DNA of 64,000 nucleotides, taken from Vespa crabro (taxonomy: Eukaryota; Arthropoda; Insecta; Hymenoptera; Vespidae). Position numbers and translations under genes: made by a program. The stretch's first letter is position 1. Each line of letters starts with the position of its first letter. The DNA is taken from positions 5,414,826 through 5,478,825 of the forward strand of contig NC_060971.1 of the NCBI RefSeq assembly GCF_910589235.1, written 5' to 3'. The notes below the pieces were generated by a model. The model worked only from the letters and a program-made list of their open reading frames with translations, had not been told where the DNA came from and made no database searches. Of the stretch, positions 51,051-63,765 are shown piece after piece.

Positions 51051-52189
51051 ACGAAAACGAGAACGAACGAACGAACGTTTCGCGCTTATATCTTTGACTC
51101 AGCACCTCGGTGTAGTCACAAATTGCTCGACGAGCTTTTTCCAAGCCGCGGCCAAAGGGACCCGCACCGGATCGCGTTCCAACAGCTCCTAAACACGCGG
51201 CAAGATCACGAGAGCCGGCAAAACGCGACAGAAGTTACCGCGAAATTTCTTGTCCGAGGTCTTCCTTCCTTCCTTCCATCTTTCTTCCCTTTCTCATCCT
51301 TTCGTACTACTCTCAGCGGGGGCCTTCTCTTTCTTTCGATCCTTTTGTTTATTTCGTGATTTTCGTCGTCGTACGTAGAAATGCCGAGACTTCGGCCCTC
51401 GTTTATTCGTCGATCCAATGAACGTAAAGCGTTTGTTATTTTTTCTCTTTTTTCTTTTCTTTTTCGGTTTTTTCTTTTTATTTTTTCTTTTATTTCTTCC
51501 CTTTACCTCGTTAATAACAAAGAAATTTTTATTACGATTATGCGAAGAATTTTTTATTAAACAATTTTCTTTTTCTATTCTTTTTTCCTTCTTTTTCTCT
51601 CTCTTTTTCTCTACTTCTATTTCTTCTTCTCTATTACATTAAAGAGTACACGAGATGTAACTTTAGTAAAGGGACTTTTCAAAGAAAGACAGTCGGTTCG
51701 TTCGTAGAAAATCATCCTTTGTACTTGCCGGTAAGTTCTATGGCTGACTTGCCTTCGTAATGTCGCACGCGTCTTACCAGTGAGAGGGAGAGAAATAGAA
51801 AGAGAAAGAGAAAGAGAAAGAGAGAAACGCACGCACGCGCGCTTACCACACATACACGATACGTATGTATCATTTAAGTATAAAAGGCCCGCACCTGCGC
51901 GTACGTCTACACCACACATTCGAAGGTAATTACACAATCCATCGCAATTAACGGCATTAGCGACCAGTTTAGATCTAATCGCGGTCGTCTCACTACCATC
52001 GACAAAGGGACGGGGAGAGAAGAGAAGCGACGGAAGAGAGAATTCGTAATTACATTGCTCGATCTTTAATATTTCACATGGTAATGCCGACGACCCTTTT
52101 TCTTCTTCAATCGCACCCTAGCTTTGAGCTTACAAACCCCTTTTGACAGACAACACGTTTCCTCCCCTGTCGTATAATTGTCGCACGAC

Positions 52190-52225
<36 letters not shown>

Positions 52226-52635
52226 ATATCATTTCTCCTCCCTCACCCTCTCTCAAGACATTTCCATATCACTACTTGGATATCATTCTTTGTAATTCGT
52301 TTGGAAATCATTATGGTTAAGTTCAGTGAGAATAATCAAGATATTAATGTTAAACCCATCCGTAATGATGATACTTCCTTTTTCTTTCTTTTTTCTTTTT
52401 AGTTGATAAATTAGCACTACGTTGTTTTTCTTCGTCGTTGTTCTCGCTACTATCTTCGGGCACTTTATTGTCAGAATTTCAGAGACGCTTTATCGTCGAT
52501 TAATGGTACGCACCATTCTCTCGTCTATAACGGCGTACATTAAACCGATAAACAGTCTATACCGGATTGGCGAGTGTGAGACCGTTAAAACGTGAGATAC
52601 TCGTCGTTAATGGCCATTCTTTCTTTCTCTCTTTC

Positions 52636-52676
<41 letters not shown>

Positions 52677-52782
52677 CTCTATCTTCTTTTCTTATCCGTA
52701 CTGCCAGTAAATTTTTCACAGTATTCACTCTTTTCTCGTTTCCAGAAATGCATCGTCCTCTTATTCACGATCGATCTTACGA

Positions 52783-52814
<32 letters not shown>

Positions 52815-52962
52815 CCTCCGTAGAGATCCCTTTAAAGAAGAATTTACGACAATCGAAATGATATATCGCAGGAGAATGTTAAATTCAAGAGACGAACCGG
52901 TAGGGAGAAATTGCAGATCGTATCGAGGGCTACTCTTTTATACAAAATCAAAGCGCGGCTAC

Positions 52963-52966
<4 letters not shown>

Positions 52967-53006
<40 letters not shown>
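52967..53006. repeat. (TA)n microsatellite
   Basis: About 40 bp of TA, passing into GTAT units. Confidence 0.95.
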
Positions 53007-53012
<6 letters not shown>

Positions 53013-53166
53013 GTATGTATGTGTGTATGTATACACCTATATATATATATAAAAGCGAGAGGAGATCCTCCCGACAAAGAGAATAGACGTCGGTGAACGT
53101 ACGCACGCGCGTCTCTCTTATTTCCATACGTAGCACGCGCTCGCGTTTCCAATTCTAGTTTGGTCG

Positions 53167-53331
53167 AAGTAAGAAGAAGATGAAGAAAAAGAAGAAGAAG
53201 AAGTAAAAGAAGGAGGAGAAGAAGAAGAAGAAGCAAAAGAAGAAGGAGAAGAAGGAGCAAAAGAAGAAGGAGAAGAAGGAGCAAAAGAAGAAGGAGGAGG
53301 AGAAGAAGAAGAAGAAAAAGAAGACGACAGA
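53167..53331. repeat. (GAA)n-type purine tract with 24-bp minisatellite
   Basis: About 165 bp almost entirely A and G on the plus strand. The word GCAAAAGAAG recurs at 53233, 53257 and 53281, so a 24-bp unit is tandemly repeated about three times inside it. The minus strand gives poly-Leu and poly-Ser/Pro open frames of 182 and 148 codons, which are artefacts. Confidence 0.9.
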
Positions 53332-53464
53332 AAGGGAAGACAGTGGAGACGTTCTCGTTTCCGTGGCGAGGATAACGACGATGACGTTTCACGAATGTAA
53401 AGCACGTTCGAACGTGACGGCGCCCATGTCATGAACGCGAGAGTACGAAGATCGAGAGAAAGAG

Positions 53465-53470
<6 letters not shown>

Positions 53471-53506
<36 letters not shown>
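53471..53506. repeat. (GA)n microsatellite
   Basis: About 36 bp of GA. Confidence 0.95.
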
Positions 53507-53508
<2 letters not shown>

Positions 53509-54708
53509 AAAAAGTGACTGAGAAGTGTGGTGGAGGGAAACGTCGTTTCTTTGAGATCGAGCACGTGCGTTACAAATAATAGTGAACCTCCATCTTACTC
53601 TTCTTCTACTACTATTTCTTCTTCTTCTTCTTCTTCTTCTTATTTCTTCTGTTTTTCTTCTCGAAACGTACGTTGTGTAAGCTCATCTACGTGCTGGATA
53701 TCCTCAGCACGCACGCTTCTCTAGCTTCTCAAGCTGGAGGCGAATAGTGTTATAGTTAACGAGTATCGACGTGCCCAGCGAAGCTGTCATGTCCTTCGTG
53801 TCCAAGCTTCTCTTCCTCTTTTTCTTACCTTCTTCTTCTTCTTCTATATATCTACTTATTCACTCTCTCTTTTTCTCTTTCTCTTTCTCTCTCTTTCAGA
53901 CGTACTCTCTACACGCCCACTTGAGAACGTCAGTAGACGGGCAGTGAATGGAGAGAGCGGCACCTAAAGTATAACTCGTTTGTGTTCGTTTCGTTCTTCT
54001 GCGCGTTGACACGAGCTAGGAAGGGTGCGTTCCATGCGGGGGAGTCAAAGGAGAAAGAAGAGGAAACGTGCTGCGTTTGTTAGAGACTCACAGCAGCCGA
54101 ATGAGAATCGTCCTTATACTAGTAGAATCCCACGGTCGTGACGAAGAAGAAGAAGAAGAACACTCTCTTTCAAATCTATCGAGAATAAAAGAGAGATGGA
54201 TAGATAGATAGATAAAAGGAGAGAGAGAGAGAGAGAGAAAGAGAGAATTCAAACGAGTACTCTAACGAGACGTTTGTAATTCCAACAATATGATTGGGAG
54301 TTTTGATATTCGGGAGTTTTTTTTTTTTTTTTTATTGGATTTAGGAAGAAGAGAAAATTTGACAATTTTCTTTTCCTTTCCTTTCCCTTTTTCTTTTTAT
54401 ATATACTTTTTTTTCTTTACATGTCATCCGATATTCGTAACTTTCTCTAAGATAATAACAACGAATCGACGAGAGCACGCAAGACGTCGTTCCGCTTTTG
54501 TAAGCATGTAAATACAAACGTCGACGATATTATATCGTGAAAGTGTCACGCTAATCCGTCTTTTCTTTCATCTCATTTACGTTCTCTGATCAGCTGGATG
54601 AATAGGGTTAATGCTTTTCAGAACCCGTTGAGAAATTTCACTTCTCTTTAAAGTTACAATGTGCCATCTTTGGTTTAAGTACACAATAAAGGAAAGATAT
54701 TTTAGAAA

Positions 54709-54782
54709 GTTTAATTAGCTTAGTGGTCTGGGGCACTGTCTTCATAATTGGGAGATTCCAGGTTCAAATCCCCTCAGGGGAG
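54709..54782 (+). pseudogene. Degenerate tRNA-like module with intact Pol III boxes (tRNA pseudogene or SINE head)
   Basis: TTAGCTTAGTGG at 54715-54726 fits the A box and GGTTCAAATCC at 54761-54771 is a perfect B box, at tRNA spacing. Folded as a tRNA of about 74 nt, the D stem pairs (GCTT with GGGC, using wobble pairs). The anticodon loop is TTCATAA, with CAT (Met) and the conserved T33. The T loop is normal. However, the anticodon stem keeps only two of five pairs, the T stem two of five, and the acceptor ends do not pair. It cannot be a working tRNA. It fits a tRNA-derived SINE head or an old pseudogene. T runs at about 54801-54811 could terminate Pol III. Confidence 0.6.
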
Positions 54783-55460
54783 AGAGAACGTATGAGGAAT
54801 TTTTGTATTTTCTTGCTCACATTCTCCTTTTCTTTCCATATAATTTATCATTTTTTCTTTATGGTCATATCTTTAATTTATATTAATTAATTAGTTTTAA
54901 ACAAAAAATTATTAATTATTTATGATAAATTTGTTTAATGAAAAAAGAAAAAAATAAAAATTTTGCCGATTGAAATGATGGTTTTTTCAAATCTCTACGA
55001 CTTATAGTTTCGGAGTTATTGTTTTGTTAATTAAATTAAACGAAAAAGTAATTATTTATAACAAATTTGTTTAATAATTAATAAACAAATGTAACTTAAA
55101 GTATTAACATTAAAATGATTTTTATTTAAGGTCCCTATTATTTTTAATTTTGGACTATATTTGACATTGATAAATGAATAGAAAAAGAAAACCCATTAAT
55201 AAATCTAATTCATTCATAATTCATTGAAGAAGATTGTCCTATATAAATTCCTGGAATTTACGTTACTCGCACAGCTGGTCGACGTAAACTATATTTTCAT
55301 TAATAACTAGGGCTCGTACTCTGGTCACGTGACCGATATTATTATGAATTGAAAACTTTAAGGACCATAACATTTGAACGGAAAGTCGTAGAGAGGTGAA
55401 ACAAAGACCGATTTAAAGCAAAAAAAATGATCTATTTATTTACGTGCTCGGATAATATCG
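54783..55460. mobile_element. AT-rich transposon remnant with internal tandem and inverted repeats
   Basis: The composition changes sharply to AT-rich without microsatellites. The word AATTATTTATGATAAATTTG and its flanks near 54912-54944 recur in diverged form near 55048-55080, and a following segment recurs with the same spacing. This indicates a tandem duplication of about 140 bp. TCTCTACGACTT at 54992-55003 reappears as its reverse complement at 55383-55394 with similar flanks. No transposase or reverse transcriptase frame is present, so it would be non-autonomous or decayed. It may continue from the tRNA-like module at 54709. The family is not known. Confidence 0.4.
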
Positions 55461-55964
55461 ATATAATAGAATCGATTTCGTTACAATATTCTAAATGTAA
55501 ACATACAATCGTTAGAGGATTTCGTGATAGGAGTATGTTAAATAAAATTATATCAATAAGCTCGAGGTGACTTTAAAGTCATTCGTTGGCCAACAATCGT
55601 ACGGATTAGTTATTAGCATCCTTCGTTTCGTTCTGTTTAGTTAGGTATATTTTTCGTCGATCTAATTTCTTTTTACTTATTATTACATCGGCGATATTTG
55701 AATAGATTATTTTTTTACGATTAATTAATTCAACATTTTTAAATAAGAATTTATAATAAGAAATTTTCTATGTAAAATCCCCGATAAGTTATAGACCACA
55801 TTCTGTCCGTTACCATCAATGAGAGTTACAAATGAAAGAGGCGACATTAGTATTTACTTTTCTTTTCATTACTCGGACACTGTTGAGTTTCGCAACAAGC
55901 AGTCATGTAGTTTGAAATGCGTACGAAACGGCAGAGGTACGAACGTGGATTGGAATGATTCGGC

Positions 55965-55970
<6 letters not shown>

Positions 55971-56017
<47 letters not shown>
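55971..56017. repeat. (GA)n microsatellite
   Basis: About 47 bp of GA. Confidence 0.95.
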
Positions 56018-56025
<8 letters not shown>

Positions 56026-56126
56026 GAAAAATAAAAAATAAAAGAAAGAGGAGAGGGTTGAGTTCGAACAATAGAGTAAGCGCGACGCTGAATATATCAT
56101 CGAGCTTGTGGCTCATGTGTGCCCTC

Positions 56127-56144
56127 GGCGCAATGCATCGCGCC
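56127..56144. promoter_or_regulatory. 18-bp near-perfect palindrome around ATGCAT
   Basis: GGCGCAATGCATCGCGCC matches its reverse complement at 16 of 18 positions (one mismatched pair). It lies in a unique segment that also holds several TAAT words at about 56180-56220. Possible regulatory element. Confidence 0.25.
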
Positions 56145-56716
56145 GTAACTCGTACACACGACTCGTATGAATATAATATGGGCATTAATAAATCCAAGCA
56201 GGTATTAATGCGGGCTAATGTATGCGTGCCGGGCATTTGTTAGGCGTCCACTTTGTAAAAGTCAAGCGACGGCTCTCCCCCTCCCTACAATGGCCACCGT
56301 CGTTGTTAGCCGTCCGTGGTAAGCCGTGGAAAGCCGCCTTCCTGTCCTTCGTGTACGAACTTCTATCGTGGCTACTGACTCTACTCTTTCTCTCTCTCTC
56401 TCTCTCTCCTTTCTTCTTCTTCTTCTGTTACTTCTGCTAGTACGTATGTATTTCGTTTTCTTGGTTTGGTTTGACGTAGTAGCAAGGACCACGTTAAGTA
56501 CGTACGTACATACATATATACATACATACATAAATACATACTATCTTCTACTGCCAACGTATCTTCCGGTTCGTCCAGCCAAGACTTATTTTATCGTTGT
56601 CATCTTTCAGAAAGACGAGGACGACGATGGCGACAGAAGGCGTCGTTCCTTGTAGAACGTCGAGCACGACGTCGCGACAAATCGATTTAGAATCACTTCA
56701 GAATCCAACGGTATAG

Positions 56717-56763
<47 letters not shown>

Positions 56764-57800
56764 AAGGTCGTTTTAAAGCAAGTCCTCTTCGAAGCAGCTT
56801 CCTCCTCAGCAACCATTGCGCCTACTTGTAATTGCACTAGCCATGCTTGCACGTGCATACGTAATATGCCATCGCATCAAGGAATATCATTATATTATCT
56901 AAAGAATCGAATGATTTATATCTTAGAAGGTACGTCGAAAAAGGAAAAGAAGTCGCGTTTTCCATCGAAGAAAGACAATGTCAAAGACGGGCCCGTTTGT
57001 ATATCCTCCATTTAAATTTATGGTTAAGTTTCCTTTCGAGTGTCTTACCCTCTATTGTTTACACTTCGGAAAGCTTTAACGACGATCTCTCTTCGTTGGA
57101 GATAGCGAGATGTATATCGTACTAACTCGATGTTTTACAACTCAGCTTCGACTAAAACCCTTTTCTCGTACCACGCTACCATACTCGCGATTTATATCGA
57201 AGCGTACGTTAACACCGTATTACCATCACAATGCTTTATAACGTTTTATCTCCTTGAATCAGTCGTAGAAACTCTTATAGTTAACTTCGTCTCATCGGGT
57301 TTTCTTCTGTTTCTTTTTTCTTCTTTCTCTCTTTCTTTCTTCCTTTTTTTTCTTCCGTTGTTTTTTCTCTTTTTCATCGCCATAATCTATCGAGAAATCG
57401 AGTATCGTCGAACAGTAATAGTAGTAGTAGTAGTAGTAGTTCGCTTACAGATCACTGAATAATCATTAGTTTGATAAAGTTCATATACGACAGGTTCTTT
57501 CAACAGTGCTCGCAGGTTGCTACGGAAAGACAACCCAAGAGAATATATGTCGCACGTAGCTCGACACCTAGCTTACCCATCTATCCATGCATTATGCATC
57601 TAATGTTAGTTACATGAGGTACACGAAGGTGCTAGAGAAGACCCATCTCTTCCCAGGCCCTTCAGCTTTAATAAGGTTGGACAAGGGCACACATCTACCT
57701 GTCGTAGAACCGACTTCTCTACATCTTTTCGTCACCTGTCCTCGCATTTCCTAGTTTGCGAGATCTTGATTAATTGTAAACGAGAAAGAGTGAGATAGAT

Positions 57801-57804
<4 letters not shown>

Positions 57805-57861
<57 letters not shown>
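57805..57861. repeat. (GA)n microsatellite, 57 bp
   Basis: Pure AG tract. Confidence 0.95.
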
Positions 57862-57863
<2 letters not shown>

Positions 57864-60587
57864 CAGATATTTATGTATTTAAGACATCTTTCAGAGTAAG
57901 AAACTTTATCGTCATCGAACTTATGTACATACGTATTACCGTATACCTATGTAAATTCATCGAAGTTTTCAGCTGTGCAAACATTCCTCGAGAGATCCAA
58001 CGATCGTAGAATTCCACGTAACGGAATAAAACCCTTAATTGGGATTCATTAGTGATAATTAACTAAGTGCGATAGAAAGACCTGAATTAACTCGGATTTT
58101 CTGATTTCAATTTGGAGGTTTTTATTCTTTCTTTACGATCATCATTGATTCTGATAAGAAAAAAAAAAAAGAAAAGAAAATAATAACAATCATAATAATA
58201 ACAAAGAGTACATTTTCATGGTACTCGTCGTAAAGAATCTTTTTTTTCTTTTCATTTTGCTCAAGCACAACACACTTCGACTTGGATTTCTTCGGTTTTT
58301 ATCAAACACCAAGGTGATACATATACATACGTACGTAACTCTAAGAGTCGAACTCGCTGCCACATAAACTGGAATCCCGCGAGAAGTCACGCGGAATGCG
58401 CGAGGAAGAAGCCGAGAGAAATTCTCTCGCGATGAGCTCATTGTTCGCTTAACTGAAGACTCGCACGGAATTCGCCTTTGCTATTCGTCGCACCGATATC
58501 GTGGAAAATGCTTCTGCATTTTCGTCTTCTTTGTTCGATGTTAGAAAGATTCTTGTGTCAAGGAGGGAGGAAAAAAAAGGAATGGAGAAAAAGGAAAGAA
58601 AAAATAAGAGGAAAAAATTTCTTCTTTTTCGATGTTACATCATTCGTCGTCGTCATCATCATCTCATTCTCTTTTATAATATTTTTATTTTTACGAATTT
58701 TTAAGATATTTTAAATTCCGTTAATTATCATTTTTATTTTGTTAATTAGACACATTATGGTGAACTTTGTTCGTTTATAAAATAAGAAAGCTCGTAGACT
58801 TTGAAATTGTGCTTTAGCGCAAGACAAATTTCCAACGTTTTCAAATCCGCAAGGAGACTCGGAAATCCCTTTTACCATAGCTCCCTGCGGTTCGCTTAAT
58901 CACCGTCAAGGGAGTTTCTAAGAGTAATTACTTGTAGACATCGGAGACTCGGTTGATTCGATTCAAAGCCAAAAGTTGCATGTCGCCGAGCTGCGGAAAA
59001 GGCGTTTCCTAATCTGCCAGTTAGAATAGAGAGACCGAAAGGGAAATAGAAAGAGAAATAGAAAGAGCGAGAGAGAAGTATAGTAAGCGCGAAAATACGA
59101 GGCAGGTAAATAAGAAGTGAACAATCTGGCTAGATAGTTAAAGAGAGAGAGAGAGGGAATTCATTTGCATATTAATGTATATAATTAACTGCATCTAACT
59201 AATCGCTCGCGTTTAATTAATGCGCCTTGTACGCGCGCGCGAGAGAGAGAAAGAAAGGAACAGAATGTTCGAGAGCAGTTCGTATTGCTTAGGAAAGAAC
59301 TCGAGTAACCATAAGTAAATGAGAAAAAGATAGAGAATAGATTACTATCGTCTATTAATAGTAAATCTTTCTTGGAAAGTACATGAACTTTTGATTAAAA
59401 GGTTTCAACTTTTTCCTTCGATCTCTCTCTCTCTCTCTCTTCCTTTGTCACTAGAATTTTCTTCGAGATGGAATAAGTTGTGACAAAAGTAAAGTATAGC
59501 TATAGCGATGTCAAGGGTGGTGGTGATGGCGACGGCAATTTTCTTGCCGCTCGTTAAAGCCGTCTCGTCGTGACTCCTTTTTACTCGACACCGTCCGTGC
59601 AGTATGCAATTTAACATTAAACGAGACAAGTGTCGGTGCTCCTCGACGACGTCTCCCCCGATCGTTTTGCGACGTGCGATCTTGTTTTATGGCGAGGACG
59701 AGAGAGGCTTTGCCGATTCGTCGAACGAAGTCACGAAGAAATCTTCTCAGCTTTGTTATGCGTTCGAACTCGAAAGGGCACTTTACTCGTTCTCGATTTT
59801 CTTTCGATTATTTCCTTTCAAAGATCTCGTCTCTACGTGTAATCTCGAAGAAGTCAATTGAATTTCTTTTTTTACCTTCCTTTTTTTTTTTTTTTTTTTT
59901 TAATCTTTTTCTTTCTCTTTTGTTCCTTTTTTTTGTTGTTCTTTTATTTATTTTTTTTCCGGTTCGAATGATTAGCTTCCGCGAATCTAAAACCCAACGC
60001 GTTTTCCTTTCTCTTCACTTTTTTCTTCGCTTCTTCTTTTCTTTTTTTCTTCATTTCTCATTTTTAATTTTTTTTTCTTTTTTTCGGCCAATTAAGAGAG
60101 AGATGACGATTTAAAGTCGAAAGAACGAGAGACGTTGGTCGAGTACAGTCGGAAATATCGTTACAAGCCGGTTACGCAAATCGAGACCCAAGTATAAGTT
60201 GCGGAGAACAACAAGGCAGTAAGTAGAAAATATATGTACGATACAACGTGTTCAGGAAGATCGTAAGGGGAAGTGCGAGGAGAATAGGCTAATAAAGATT
60301 GGACGTTGGTGTTCGGAAGTTAAAGTTAATAAACGACGATACGTCTTCTCGACTTTGTGTAGCGTTATCGGATGTTGCAGCTTCCTCGATACAGTCTGTC
60401 ATTACCGAGATATCGCGAGCTACCGTATCGATAAACTCGATGCACCCGCGGTTAACATAATCGAAAGGGAGATCTCGTTCCTTCCGAGATATCTCGTTCT
60501 TAGCAAAAACGATTGTCGGCGGCCGTACCTGTCGCGGGAAGGCTCCTTACGATCGCGGCATCGTTATTTCCATAATTCCGATCGCAT

Positions 60588-60589
<2 letters not shown>

Positions 60590-60625
<36 letters not shown>
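60590..60625. repeat. (CT)n microsatellite
   Basis: About 36 bp of CT. Confidence 0.95.
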
Positions 60626-60629
<4 letters not shown>

Positions 60630-62491
60630 CTTTATATCCTTCTTGGAGTAATTAATTGTCAGGCTAATAAGAAATTTTATCTCACGACGATAACGCGACT
60701 TCGGTATCTACAAAAGCAAACCCATAGCAACTAGGTTTGATTTTAATTGCCAATCGTATAGAAAAGAATAAGAAGAGGGACGACACGTTTACAATCGAAA
60801 ATTGTCGATTATATCGAAATGGGGAAGCAAGCAAGCGAGCACATTGGATCGACGTCGCATCTATGGAAATCTTAAACCGCAAGGGGTAACGTGATCTCGC
60901 TAGCTCGCAGGTGTTGGCATACCGTGCAGTAAACACACAAGTACCTTCGCGAGCTGAAGGAAAATTTTAAAGGTCGGCCTTCTATACGAGCACGAGTCTT
61001 AGAACGAGAAAGAGAGAGAGAGAGAGAGAGGGAGAGGGAGAGAGAGAGGAAGAGAGAAAGAGGTCCCTCTTACCGTGTGGCGTATACCATCGGTCTTTCA
61101 CTCCTGCGACTCGGCACTACCTTCGACGATCATAACTAACCAACCTGCCGGTACACGAATCGTTGTTTATGAAACTCGTAGCCACGTTCGAGAGACATCT
61201 CGAATAGAAAGAGAGAGAATACACCGTTAGGTGTCTCCTACCATTCTCTTCCCTATCTTTCTCTCTTAACTTCCTTTTATTTCAATACTTCATCGAAACT
61301 ACGATACTTTCGAAAGGTAACTTCTCCTAATTAGAAAAATCGATCGCATTTACTCGATAAAGTTAAATCGGTCAGCCGACGCACGATCGGTGATCGTAAG
61401 AAGAAGAGAGTATCGGCTTTTAATTATTCGCCGAGGAGGAACTGGAAAATGTGTGTCTGCGGCGATTTAAGCCGACGTTTTCTAATCGGTTGGAAGGAAT
61501 CGGCGACAGGCACAGTTAGAGAAAACGAACGTGGGAGGAATTAACGTTGGAAAGGAAAGACGATGCATCGCGATGCATCTCGATCGACTAGCGGCGCCTT
61601 GATACGCGATTTAACGTTTCTCTTCGTTCTAACGAGAGGGAACGTGGAATTTAATAAGTGTTCCTTTTGTTCCGCTTTTTCTTTTCTTTTCTTTTTATTC
61701 CTTTTTTTTCTCTTTTTTTTCCCTTTTTTTTTCTTTTTCTTCTCTTTATCATCCTCGTAAACTATGCATGAAACATCGTCATGATTCGACGTGATCGCTT
61801 AAAAATATTTATACTTTACGACTTCTCCCCTCCTTTTTTTTCATTTCGAAAACCTAAACGACGATACAAAACCGTATCCATTAAATCACGAAGCAATTAC
61901 ATTCTTTAGCAGACATTATTGTGCTTCATGGTGTATCCAAGTGTGCGCATTAAACGGAACGTGTATTTAAAAGCGAACGAAACGGCGTGTATCAGTATAC
62001 TTAATTATATGCAGAGACGTCAGCAAACGTTGAACGACCCACGGATTCCAACGATTCCGGTATCTGGTTTCTGCATACCATCCACCGAGCTAGTCATTTT
62101 TTAAGGCGTGGCCGTCGGGGCTTTAAGCTCTCGTCATTCGAAGAGATTAAAAGTTTACGTCGTCGTATTCGTGGTAAAGCCTTCGTGGATGCATTAGAAC
62201 GTGATAATTATTTGATTAGATAGAAAATACAGAGGAGACGGGACGAAGATGAGCTAGAACAATGAGTGGGAGGATGGAATCAGTGTTACGTAAGTGAAAG
62301 AAAGAGAGAGGGAGAGAAAGAGTGAACACGTTTTGCGTAGTTGCCTTTTGCGTTTACGTGTCTCTATGTATTAGATATTATAATGTATATATCTATTCAA
62401 GAAAAACTTTTACGTCAATCGTCTCGTTCGATTTTTCTTTTTTCTTTTTCACTATGAAAATTTATTTCATTTGTTAATTCGTAAAAAGAAA

Positions 62492-62532
<41 letters not shown>

Positions 62533-63707
62533 CACATATTATTTTTCGTCCGCATTAAACATTAATTTTTACGTAGTTTTTCTATTCTCGTTGTCGGTGA
62601 TTTATTACGTAAAATTATGTTATGATCGATTAAATTTCTTTTCGATTAACGCTTTAAATCGTTATAATAGTTAATATAGAATGATTCTCTTTCTAGCACT
62701 TCTTACGTTCGTTCTTTCGTAGGAAAGGAAAGGAGGGTTGTGGGAAACGAGAAACGTGTTTTCTTCTTAGGTCGAGCGCGTGCGGGAGTGTGCGTTTACG
62801 GATAGATTTTTAAAGTTGTTGTATCATTGCACAACGGCCATAAAGTCATAAGGAAGAGCAAGACTGTTCGCAACGCGGCAGCAACCGCGAGTACGGCAGC
62901 GCGAGTCCGAGGCCTCGCACCGATTTCATCGGTCGTCGTATTTCAGTCAGCTTTAAAGTAGTCGTAAAACAGTTTTGCTTTCGAGTCGTGTAAAGCGTCT
63001 TGACTACGCCTATGCGTTTGCACGCTTCGAAAGATGCGTGCCCTTTCGTAATTAACAGTCCTCCTCTCTCTCTCTCTCTCGTATTTCTTTTTAGCACGGT
63101 CACCATCGGACTATTTAAAATATTTGCCGAGCACGTTCGACGAGACTTCGGAGGTAACTTTTCTTTATATCCTTTGGCTATTATAGGAAGTTAGTTGAGT
63201 TACTTTCAAAGCAGTGCCAGAAGATTAAAGAGATGAAAGATGAATGAGTAAAAATACGTAAACGAGCGAAATCTTCTCTATTATCTCTTCTTTTTTTTTT
63301 ACGAATAGACACGCAAATCCTAAATTAAAAAAGAATAGATAAAGGTAGATAATATCGATTTTTAAAACGTATACGCGTTACTTTTACTAAGCATTTTTAC
63401 GTATCTCGTAGATTTTTCTCCTCGTCCGTCTATGTAATCTTCTTTCTAGAATTTGATCCTTGGAGTAAAAGCCATAGTAATTAAAATTGATTGAGTGTTC
63501 GTTGATAGTCACGGTACGAGATACGAACGAAGGTGGAGTTTAACTACTGGACACAAAAGGCTGTAAGCGAAGAGTGCAGCCATTACCGATGCTGATGAGT
63601 TCTCTTCGTTATCCACAACGTCCCGTAAATCTTTCCAACTACGTTTAGACGAGTATCTTTCTTTCTCTCTGTTATTTTCCGATCGAATCTCTCTCTATCT
63701 CTCCCTT

Positions 63708-63710
<3 letters not shown>

Positions 63711-63762
<52 letters not shown>
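63711..63762. repeat. (CT)n microsatellite, 52 bp
   Basis: Pure CT tract near the window end. Confidence 0.95.

Positions 63763-63765
<3 letters not shown>

Larger units (their letters stand above)
42433..54708. other. Long non-coding stretch
   Basis: No supported gene. Repeats include TA 42488, G-rich 42917, CT 43419, TA 44372, GA 44737, TA 45929, GA 46171, 47255, 47466, 47674 and 48370, CT 48568-48723, GGGA 51023, GA 52193, CT 52640 and 52790, TA 52967, GAA 53167 and GA 53471. Unique, GC-richer islands lie at 43080-43340, 44440-44700, 44780-44980, 46930-47110, 50030-50240, 50640-50860, 51060-51260, 51850-52010 and 53900-54130. One ATG-initiated frame at 45322 is listed separately. Confidence 0.55.

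Noticed and set aside
52844..53392. 182-codon minus-strand open frame (poly-Leu)
   Set aside because: It is the translation of a GAA-type purine tract and a TA tract. No signal of a real protein.
53118..53564. 148-codon minus-strand open frame (Ser/Pro-rich)
   Set aside because: Same GAA tract in another frame plus a GA tract. Low complexity only.
54715..54735. Resemblance of the D-arm to selenocysteine tRNA
   Set aside because: The D-arm wording is similar, but there is no long variable arm or extended acceptor, and the anticodon loop reads CAT. A SINE or tRNA(Met)-like pseudogene fits better.
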